Source of the DNA: Coenobita brevimanus
Lineage: Eukaryota > Arthropoda > Malacostraca > Decapoda > Coenobitidae
Direction: 5' to 3'
DNA length: 64,000 bases
NCBI GenBank assembly: GCA_032717465.1
Contig: CM064691.1
Coordinates: forward strand, 1,386,815-1,450,814
The notes beneath the pieces were generated by a model. The model ran no database searches. It had not been told where the DNA came from and saw nothing but the letters and a program-made list of their open reading frames with translations. This document shows positions 56,636 through 64,000 of this stretch, piece by piece. Position 1 is the stretch's first letter. Each line of letters starts with the position of its first letter. Made by a program: the position numbers and the translations under genes.

Positions 56636-58890
56636 TAGGTGGGGGCACTCATCATCCACTCACTCGATGTAGTGAAGCTTTGGGTGTCTGCCCTTTCCTC
56701 TCTTCCATCCATCCTCTTCTGTCTTTCCTTCCTTAATTCTTTCCCCTTTCTTCTGCCTGAGGGTAACTTTACACTCTTCTGTCTTTCTTTCCTTCATTCT
56801 TTCCTCTTCCTTCTGCCTATGGGTGACTCTACACTGAGTGACAAGCCAAATAGTTTCCTGTACACCAGGAAAGCATTTACTAAGCTGGGTGGTAACCATA
56901 TAATCAACTTATGGCGCCTGGTGGTTTAGTGGGTAATTAAGGTGCTCCAATTGGATGAAGCCTGTCTAGGTTTATATCCAAGGGGTGGTTGGGGTTTATT
57001 GCTCACGGAATGCCACTTAACCCCTACACCGCGGGCTTGTTTACCAATGACTTGCGTGTCCCGCGGGGTTATTTGGGCTCCTACAGACTCTCAAAAAATA
57101 TTTGCCAAAAATCAGTTATTAGTCCTAGAATAATAAAATTACATATGCTTATGGCACATACCTTCAGCTTTCTCCTGGAATGATTGTTGAGCCTTTGTCG
57201 GTTACCGTAGGACTTGTGGAAACCTCTGAAGTAGGGTAACGAAGTCTCCACTTTACACTTCCCAACAACCCGTAATATGATTACCACAGCCAGATACAAA
57301 CACTATAAACACTATTCTACAATTTTCAAGTAGTTTGGGATCCATACTAAAAAAAAAAAACACTGTGAAAGCAATGGAAATTACGAGCACGTCTGATCGT
57401 CGCACTGGCACTAGTTCGCTCCTGGTACTCTGTCATTTATTATTCATAAAACCCCTCACACTTTATATTTCTATTACTATATAACACTTATATATATCTA
57501 CAGTCTTTATCCATAAGTTTCCTTCAGTAGTACTAGTTTATTGTCACTGTAGGGATTCAATTTCTTTCAGTAAAATACGTAGCATTCACTTTCTCGTCCT
57601 GTATACTGGCATTGAGAGTGAATGTCACTTTCATCTTCACTCTCATAACTCATAGTATTCAAACATGCTAGAGTGAAACTTTCACTTTCATTACTCCTAG
57701 GGTATATACTTGTATTCTTATAATACTACTCATTTACATTTCTATTTACGTTCTCTATTTTATTTACGTTATTTACATTTCTATTTTATTTACACTGTGT
57801 TATGCACTGTCACTTGAAGTAACTTATAAAACTATTTTCCATTGTTCAGGTATATTTACATTCATTACTTTCACTTGCTGTTTACACATTATTTACAATT
57901 CCACTTGCACTGTTTTACTCAATAGAAAGATCGTAGTCACTCTTTTATCAATTGGCAGCCCTTTACCTCTTTCCACACGAGGTTTAGTAAGGGGTAAAGG
58001 TCACAGGGCCCTTTTGCATGGGGGTGAAAAAAGGCCTTGAAGTCAGCAAGAAGAAACATACGTACCCTCGCTTCGGAAGATGAGAGTAAACTGATAACGG
58101 AGGGCTGGGGTGGAGGCCTGCTTAGGGGTTATTCAGAGCTACCAATGTTAGGTCTTGAAACAGCTATGTCTAGCACTGAAATGACTGGCAGGAAATCTAG
58201 ACAATACATTATAAATTAGGTAGTTCCAGGTGAATGTAAATATCACTTAGGCTTCTCCCTTCCCTCCTTACGTGTATATTTATTACGAAAATAGATTATA
58301 CGGCATATTTCAAGGGGAAAAAAACAGCGAAAATTAGCGAACGAGTGCACGTGAGGTGTTGTCAGGTGATAATTAGCCAATTCCAGGTGTATGGCACTCT
58401 CACTTACCTTATTTCTTTCTTGTATATATTATTTGGTATAAGAATAGGACATAGGGCTTATTTCAATGGATGAAATCAGTGAAAAATTCCAGGGAAGATT
58501 TACTTAGCGTAGCATGGCCGGGCAGGTGAGAGGATAGGGTAATGGAGGGGGGTTAGGGAGGGGAGTCAAGAACGGGGAGAAATGGCTAAATTGTCAACAA
58601 TGGATGGGAGTACAGATGAGATTAGGAGTGCTGACTAGTGTTGGACACTGGCAGTACTGATAGATGATACAAGCCCCCACTTGGAAGCCCGGGTGAATTC
58701 AAAATAACACAGAATCACAAAAGCGACGCCCCGCGGTATGATCCCTTGCTCCCAAGCGTCACGAAAGTGACGCCCCGCGGTTAAGGGGTTAAGGATGAGT
58801 GAAGCTGGTCATTGTCATCTTAAATGTCAGGACCAACTTGCCTAGCCCCAGGTTCCTACGCTCCTTATGGGGCATATATATATATATCCA
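56636..58890 (+). mobile_element. tRNA-like SINE, copy T6, split by TTAA element
   Basis: Left part 56636..57020 has leader, pyrimidine units, hairpin block, box A-like TGGTTTAGTGG and box B-like GGTTTATATCC. The right part resumes at 58789 (TTAAggatgagtgaagctggt) and ends near 58890. In intact copies the join reads ccactcagggatgag, so the TTAA element landed inside this block. Confidence 0.85.
57021..58788 (-). mobile_element. TTAA-flanked piggyBac-style element, copy 2, uninterrupted
   Basis: 1768 bp between TTAA at 57017..57020 and 58789..58792. Same element as 16428..21328 but inverted and without the RTE-like and Tigger insertions; over the shared parts the two look about 97% identical by eye. 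Ends (ACCGCGGGC core) are inverted. Internal parts include AT-rich tandem words (gtaaataaaatagaaat) and a T-run. No transposase is recognisable. Confidence 0.92.
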
Positions 58891-58899
58891 ACCATCCAT

Positions 58900-59315
58900 C
58901 ATCCAATCCTATGTTGCCCCATAAGGAGCATAGGAACCCGAGGCTAGGCAAGTTGGTCCTAGCATTTAAGATGACAGTGACCAGCCTCACTCATCCCTGA
59001 GTGGCATTACGTGAGCAATAAACCCCAACCATCCCTTGGATATAAACCTACACAGGCTTAATATGACTGGTGCACCTTATTTACCCACTAAACCACCAGG
59101 TGCCTTAATTTGGTTATATGGTTACCACCCAGCAGAGTAAATAGTTTCCTGGTATAGAGGAAACCATTTGGCTTGTCATTCAGTGTACAGTCACCCACAG
59201 GCAGATGGAAGAGGAAAGAGTAAAGGAAAGAGACAGAAGAGGGAGTGTAAAGTCACCCGTAGGCAGAAGGAAGAGGAAAGAATGAAGGAAAGACAAAAGA
59301 GGAAAAGGCAGAGAG
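58900..59315 (-). mobile_element. tRNA-like SINE, copy T7
   Basis: Minus-strand member with tail (ccatccatccaatcc) at the left, box B-like and box A-like parts, hairpin block (aaatagtttcctggtataga) and two purine/turn units at the right. Forms an inverted pair with T6. Confidence 0.8.
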
Positions 59316-59399
59316 AGAGAGAGAGAGAATAGTAACAACTGAGGATCCAGTAGGGAACTTGATGGCATATAAATAAAACTGAAGACCAGGACAAGGAGA

Positions 59400-60183
59400 C
59401 GAAGTTACACTATGTTCACAATTTATTGCAGAAGTGACATTTCGTGACAATCTAACCCCGTCATCAGACAAAACTAAAATATATACAGATTAATTAAAAA
59501 ATGAAGTTGCAAAAAATTACACCTCATTCACAAAATACTAAAAACCACTCAAATATATACAAAATAAATGAAGTTGAAAAAAGAAATTATACTTCATTCA
59601 CAAAATACCAAAGTTCTAACTTACATAGGTCTACACCAAGACAACTGCATAGATCCACTGGTCATTACACAAAAGTCTATGAAAAAGTAAACTTGGTTGA
59701 GCTGTGTGAGACTGCTGAATCAAATCACAATGAGTCAGTGGGTAAATAATTTAATGGAAGAGTCATAGGTATTCAGTGAAGGGTTTAAGTCATATATAAA
59801 CAATGATTCTGCAGTTCTAAGACTAGTTTTATAATTATTTGTCATTAAAATCTCAAAATCATCCAGATCAAAACAGTGACCCAAAACATATGAATGTTCC
59901 CTAATTTCCAAGAAGGGAGGGTTTGATAGTGGTAAAGTGGTTCTATATGTGTTCAAACATCCTAATTTTCAGGGTTCAGATAGAACTCCCAATATGTCCT
60001 GCGTTACAGTAGGAACAATTAAACTTATACACAGTGGTAGAGCATAAAGCATTTGGGATTCTATCCTTATACCTAAAAAAGGATCCTGTAGTATAGGAGT
60101 TTGTAAAGGTGAACCTTAATGAAACCTGAGGATAAACTGCATTAAGCAGTTTATTTAATTCCTCTCTCATGAGAAAACTGCTG
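59400..60183 (-). mobile_element. Penelope-like element, 3' part with GIY-YIG nuclease
   Basis: Minus-strand coding: EELNKLLNAVYPQVSLRFTF, then the GIY-YIG region TTVYKFNCSYCNAGHIGSSI (His replaces the usual Tyr of YIG), a stop where Arg is expected, a frameshift near 59955, then EIREHSYVLGHCFDLDDFEI and ESLFIYDLNPSLN, the end of the nuclease. The 3' flank to about 59400 carries the gaaatgtcact/ttgtgaac noncoding end common in such elements. This piece is continuous with the part right of the LINE insertion. Confidence 0.88.
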
Positions 60184-60193
60184 TGCCCATAAT

Positions 60194-63100
60194 CAATTCA
60201 ATTCAATTCAATCATTTCCTGTGGCACCCTCGGGGATGCATAGGGCCTCGATGAACTCACACCACCACATCCTATCTTGTGCTAACTCCTCAAGATCTCC
60301 CCAACACTCATCTCCAGCTTCCCGTCTCATTGTCCTCACCCACGTCTCTTTTGGCCTTCCTCTACCTCTCCTACCAAGTGCCACCCACCCTGGTGTACCT
60401 CGTACTATTCCCTGTCTCCTATACACATGTCCTAGCCACTTCCATCGTGAGAATCTAACATATTCATCGATCGGCTGCACTCCCGTTATTTCTCTAATTC
60501 TACTACAGGTATTTGGTATCCTTTCCCACCACTTAACTCCTAATATTCTTCTAAGTGCTTTATTTTCAAACACCAAGAATTTATTTTCCATAGTCACTGT
60601 GCTGTACCAAGACTCGTGTCCATAAATTAAGATACTCCTAACCATTACCTTATAAAGTTTTATTTTTGTATGCACAGAGAAATTGTTATTATTCCAAATA
60701 TTTTTAAGCATTCCCATTGCCTGATTAGCCTTCTTTAACCTTTCCTCGAATTCAAAGTTCAAAGAACCATCCTTGGCTAAATAAGTACCTAAATATTTAA
60801 ACCTATCAACTTGCTTTACAACCATACCTCCAATTACACATTCCTGCGCATTTTCCATATTCATATTGATTATTTCAGTTTTTCCACAATTAATAACCAA
60901 ACCCACCTTGCGACCTTCACTCACCAAACAGTCCAACACTCTCTGCATCTCTTCTGGCCCATCACAAATCAAAACTATATCATCTGCATAATCTAAATCC
61001 AAAAGTTTCCTGTTCTCTCTCCAAAGTATACCTGCACCGGTTTCTGTTCCAACGCGTTTCATAATGTAATCAATGACCAATGTAAATAGTAAAGGCGATA
61101 GAACACCACCTTGAATTACTCCGGACTTGACTTCAAACGAATCACTCAGACAACCATCAACCATCACTTTACAAAATGTGTCCTCATGCATGTTCACAAT
61201 GACCCTCACAAACTCCTCTGGTATTCCATAATGTCTCATGATCTTCCCCATAGTCTCTCTCGAAACACTATCAAAAGCCTTTTCAAAATCAACAAAACAA
61301 AGACTTAACAGTACTCTCATTTCATTAACTTGCTGCATCAAATGCCTAACTATAAAGATCTGATCATTGCAACCACGTCCCTTTCTAAAACCAGCCTGTT
61401 CATCCCTCAGAATACCCTCAACCACCAGCTCCAACCTATTTAACAACACTCTACTGAAAACTTTCAAAGCTATTGGTGACAAAGAGATTCCCCTCCAATT
61501 ACCACATTCACTAAGGTTTCCCTTCTTCGGAACTTTAACAATTACACCATTCTTCCAAACTGATGGTAGTAACCCCGTCACCCATATCTTATTGAATAGC
61601 TTGGTCAAGATCATTATTAATCTATCCCCCTCCACTTTAAACATTTCCGGAAATAAACCATCCTCCCCTGGTGCCTTATTATTCTTTAACTGTTTTACTG
61701 CTTTCTCCACTTCTGTAAGCCTCAACTCTCCTGTTTCTATATTTAAATCTTCCTGAGCAGACGGTATATCCTCTTCTGGTGGTATTGGTCTATTAAGAAC
61801 TGTCTCAAAATGCTCTTTCCATCTGTTTTTAATATCTCCATCTTTGGTCAATAAATTTCCTTCCCTGTCTCTAACTGGTATTTCCTTGTGTTTACCTGCA
61901 TTACCACTCAGTTCTCTAATCGATTCATATGCTATTCTTTGACTCTGGCCATCATTTTTGTTTATTAAGATTTCAGTCTCTGCAACCTTTTCATCCACAC
62001 ATCTTCTTTTATCTCTCCTAGCTAACCTTCTTACTTCTGAATTCAAACTCCAGTACGCAGCTCTTGCTAATTCAATCTCTCGTTCATCAACGCATTGCAT
62101 CTCACTCCTCAATTTAGCCTCACCTCTCTTTTTTATCATATCCCACGTTTCCTCTGATATCCATTTCTTTCTCCTGAATCTATGTCTCCTTCCAATCGTA
62201 CATTCAGCAGTCTCATGCAAAACTTTGTTCACATCCTCCCACATATCATCTACACTTCTCTCCCCCTCTTCCAACGTTTCCAACACCAAAAACCTATTTC
62301 TGCATTCTAATCTGAATTCCTCCTTTTCTTCTCCTTCCCTTCTAAGTTTAACAATATCGTATCTACCAGCACCAGATTTTTCCTTCTTCTGATTTTTAAG
62401 TTTAAATCTTATTTTTGCAATGCTGAGTTGATGGTCACTACCAATATCCGCTCCCCGTTTAACATGAACATCTAGCAGAGAACTTCTATGCCTCCTACTG
62501 ATAGCGATGTGATCAATCTGATTTTTATATTTTCCACACGGCGACACCCAAGTTGTCTTGTGTATATTGCAATGCTGAAAGAGTGTGCCCCCGATGACTA
62601 AGTCATTTGCTAGACAGAAGCTTCCAAACCTCACTCCGTTTTCACTCATCCTACTACCAACTCCCATCTTACCCATACATGCCTCAAATCCCTCATTTGA
62701 ACAGCCCATTACTGCATTAAAGTCTCCAACGCAGATCAAAACATCATGTCTAGGTACCCTTCCTACTCCTTCTTGCAACTTTTCATAAAATGTGTCTTTC
62801 CTTTCATCGAGTGCATCATTAGTAGGTGCATAACACACAAACAGACTGATGTTGCCATGATTTGATTTAAACCGTGCGTATAACAATCGCTCATCTATAG
62901 GATCCCACTCACATAAAGCCTTATTTGCCTTACAACCCAGCAACAATCCTACTCCCTGATAATGCATTCCGTCCTGTCGACCAGATATCAATAAACGTAT
63001 ACCATCCTCCAAATCCAACTTATCGACTCCAGTTAATCTAGTTTCTGTCAGAGCACAAATATCAAGTCCGTAATTTTGAAAAACCTTCACTAACTCATCG

Positions 63101-63217
63101 ATTTTACCGTCATGATTTAGCGTTCTCACATTCCAGTTACCAATTTTAATTGTATTTTTTGCATTGACAAAGGAATTAGATTGTAATTGAGGCAACCGTG
63201 AGATTCTTAGCACCCCC
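60194..63217 (-). mobile_element. LINE with intact endonuclease-RT frame inside the Penelope-like element
   Basis: Flanked by a 10-bp target duplication TGCCCATAAT (60184..60193 and 63218..63227, plus strand). The 3' end (left) has a short (TTGAA)n tail. The minus-strand frame is open for about 1000 codons to the stop at 60208. Numbering from ATG 63429: APE-type endonuclease (GNWNVRT 97-103, TETR 128-131, GDFN 235-238, SDH 331-333), RT (NKAPGEDGLFPEMF near 584, EQAGFRKGRG 677-686, FVDFEKAFDSV 712-722, catalytic DYADD 813-817), and a C-terminal WLGHVYRRQ / RRGRGRPKETW block. There is no in-LINE ATG before residue 155, so it is probably slightly 5'-truncated. RTE-like by layout. Confidence 0.95.
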
Positions 63218-63429
63218 TGCCCATAATAAGGGAGACTAATGTAAAATACTTGTTTGGGAACTAAAGAAACAGGATTTGTGCAACTGAATAATTTATCCAG
63301 GAACTTATATAAGGTACTTTCAGAAAGATGCACAGGGTATCCATTAGTCAAGAAATGTGCTTTAAACCTAGTAATTTCTAGATGGAAGAAATTCCAATCT
63401 GAGGAAAGATTATACCACCTGAATAACAA
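60208..63429 (-). CDS. 1073-codon chimeric frame: Penelope fragment plus LINE endonuclease-RT
   Basis: Residues 1-71 come from the Penelope-like element (DWNFFHLEITRFKAHFLTNG, STLYKFLDKLFSC, ending SLPYYG), residues 72-1073 from the inserted LINE. The junction is the target duplication. The fusion is a by-product of the insertion, not a natural protein family, but the LINE portion has no stop or obvious frameshift, which marks a recent insertion. Whether it is transcribed is unknown. Confidence 0.85.
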   Translation of the reverse strand: MLFRWYNLSSDWNFFHLEITRFKAHFLTNGYPVHLSESTLYKFLDKLFSCTNPVSLVPKQVFYISLPYYGQGVLRISRLPQLQSNSFVNAKNTIKIGNWNVRTLNHDGKIDELVKVFQNYGLDICALTETRLTGVDKLDLEDGIRLLISGRQDGMHYQGVGLLLGCKANKALCEWDPIDERLLYARFKSNHGNISLFVCYAPTNDALDERKDTFYEKLQEGVGRVPRHDVLICVGDFNAVMGCSNEGFEACMGKMGVGSRMSENGVRFGSFCLANDLVIGGTLFQHCNIHKTTWVSPCGKYKNQIDHIAISRRHRSSLLDVHVKRGADIGSDHQLSIAKIRFKLKNQKKEKSGAGRYDIVKLRREGEEKEEFRLECRNRFLVLETLEEGERSVDDMWEDVNKVLHETAECTIGRRHRFRRKKWISEETWDMIKKRGEAKLRSEMQCVDEREIELARAAYWSLNSEVRRLARRDKRRCVDEKVAETEILINKNDGQSQRIAYESIRELSGNAGKHKEIPVRDREGNLLTKDGDIKNRWKEHFETVLNRPIPPEEDIPSAQEDLNIETGELRLTEVEKAVKQLKNNKAPGEDGLFPEMFKVEGDRLIMILTKLFNKIWVTGLLPSVWKNGVIVKVPKKGNLSECGNWRGISLSPIALKVFSRVLLNRLELVVEGILRDEQAGFRKGRGCNDQIFIVRHLMQQVNEMRVLLSLCFVDFEKAFDSVSRETMGKIMRHYGIPEEFVRVIVNMHEDTFCKVMVDGCLSDSFEVKSGVIQGGVLSPLLFTLVIDYIMKRVGTETGAGILWRENRKLLDLDYADDIVLICDGPEEMQRVLDCLVSEGRKVGLVINCGKTEIINMNMENAQECVIGGMVVKQVDRFKYLGTYLAKDGSLNFEFEERLKKANQAMGMLKNIWNNNNFSVHTKIKLYKVMVRSILIYGHESWYSTVTMENKFLVFENKALRRILGVKWWERIPNTCSRIREITGVQPIDEYVRFSRWKWLGHVYRRQGIVRGTPGWVALGRRGRGRPKETWVRTMRREAGDECWGDLEELAQDRMWWCEFIEALCIPEGATGND

Positions 63430-63475
63430 ATTCTTAATGGAGTTGAGTTTGAAGACCCTGGGTACATAAAATAAA
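63218..63475 (-). mobile_element. Penelope-like element, middle part
   Basis: Minus-strand RT thumb-type sequence FKLNSIKNLLFRWYNLSSDW, NFFHLEITRFKAHFLTNGYP. After removal of the LINE it would continue from SLPYYG directly into HSSFLMREELNKLL at 60183. Right border at 63475 is the SINE insertion. Confidence 0.85.
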
Positions 63476-63672
63476 AAAAATAATTTGGTTTTACGCCACG
63501 TATCCCCAAAGGGCTTAGGCGTTGCCCCTGGGTAGAGGACTTTTGGATTGGAGCGTGTAGCATTTTATGTCCGGATGCCCTTCCTGATGTCTACCAATGA
63601 CCCTTGGGTGGAATTGATCCTCCGACCCTTCGGTCAGAGTGCAGCACTCTAACCCACTGAGCCATGGCTGCT
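63476..63672 (-). mobile_element. tRNA-derived SINE in the Penelope-like element
   Basis: Minus strand starts AGCAGCCATGGCTCAGTGGG with box A TGGCTCAGTGG, box B GGATCAATTCC, then a body with ggaagggcatccggacataa and an end near cgtggcgtaaaacc. Different family from T1-T8. The first bases of a second copy in opposite orientation are at 63987..64000. Confidence 0.85.
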
Positions 63673-64000
63673 AAGACAAAAAATTAAGACCAAGTCCTGT
63701 AAAGGTACTCTTCTTATAAACAGAAGTACTGTACTGAAACTAGAGTCATGTCTATGGACTAACACATCAAGGAAAGGAAGCCTACTTTCTTCTTCTGTTT
63801 CTACAGTGAATTCAGTATTAGGGTGTCTAAGATTAATGTAGGCACCCTAATACTGAAGTCACTGTAGAAACAGAGGAAAGTAGGCTTCCTTTCCTTGATG
63901 TGTTAGTCCATAGACATGACTCTAGTTTCAGTACTTCTGTTTATAAGAAGAGTACCTTTACAGGACTTGGTCTTAATTTTTTGTCTTAGCAGCCATGGCT
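63673..64000. repeat. large inverted duplication of Penelope-like and SINE sequence
   Basis: Left arm about 63661..63827, right arm about 63842..64000 (cut by the window end), spacer about 14 bp. Both arms encode the same Penelope RT block: HPNTEFTVETEEESRLPFLD and VLVHRHDSSFST on the minus strand in the left arm, SSFSTSVYKKSTFTGLGLNF on the plus strand in the right arm. Both arms reach the SINE start at the same base, so the SINE was present before the duplication. Small differences exist (for example an extra cttctt-type triplet and gtactg in the left arm). Confidence 0.92.

Noticed and set aside
59445..59475. Hammerhead-ribozyme-like core (CTGATGA ... GAAA) on the minus strand in the Penelope-like 3' flank
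   Set aside because: Penelope-like elements can carry hammerheads, but the 17 bases between the two core parts do not form a convincing stem II and no matching stem I/III was found.

Overview
This window is nuclear DNA from an invertebrate animal, most likely an arthropod and plausibly a decapod crustacean. The evidence is long GT-AG introns, very dense LINE, SINE, Tigger, mariner, Penelope-like and TTAA-type repeats, heavy microsatellite load, and one strongly conserved metazoan gene. The species cannot be read from the sequence; the crustacean guess rests on repeat style only.

The only host gene I can support is a complete coding sequence for a TBL1X/TBL1XR1 (Drosophila ebi) orthologue on the + strand, 5590..49696. 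Ten coding exons with consistent phases and GT-AG borders give a 485-residue protein: LisH, F-box-like segment, short linker, then WD40 repeats. The first coding exon follows a good 3' splice site, so at least one untranslated exon lies further upstream.

The introns are mostly transposons. Intron 1 (5648..10090) holds a Tigger element carrying a second Tigger and a SINE with a 5S rRNA-like head. Intron 2 (10237..14569) holds tRNA-like SINEs, LINE tails and a 780-bp GAT-based minisatellite that is open and in frame with exon 3. Intron 4 (15824..24226) is a nest: a LINE split by a TTAA-flanked DNA element, itself split by an RTE-like LINE and a Tigger. Intron 5 (24366..30902) has a jockey-like LINE split by a 4.8-kb Tigger/jerky element. 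Intron 7 (33533..38682) has LINE fragments, a rearranged mariner and a small Tigger-like MITE. Intron 8 (38811..46970) has RTE fragments, MITEs and a jockey-like LINE containing a 350-bp (CA)n tract. Intron 9 (47137..49567) has SINE pieces and a TTAA MITE.

Downstream of the gene (49697..64000) no host gene is seen. It has a cluster of short diverged repeats (51.9-56.1 kb), a head-to-head pair of tRNA-like SINEs, one split by the sister copy of the intron-4 TTAA element, and a Penelope-like element with GIY-YIG motif that is interrupted by a nearly intact endonuclease/reverse-transcriptase LINE and a tRNA-like SINE. The last 330 bp are a large inverted duplication of that Penelope-like element.

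I found no convincing new multi-gene system. The most unusual items are the in-frame acidic repeat abutting TBL1 exon 3, the 5S-RTE composite SINE, several insertions whose target duplications or empty sites can be read in the window, and the Penelope/LINE chimeric reading frame.
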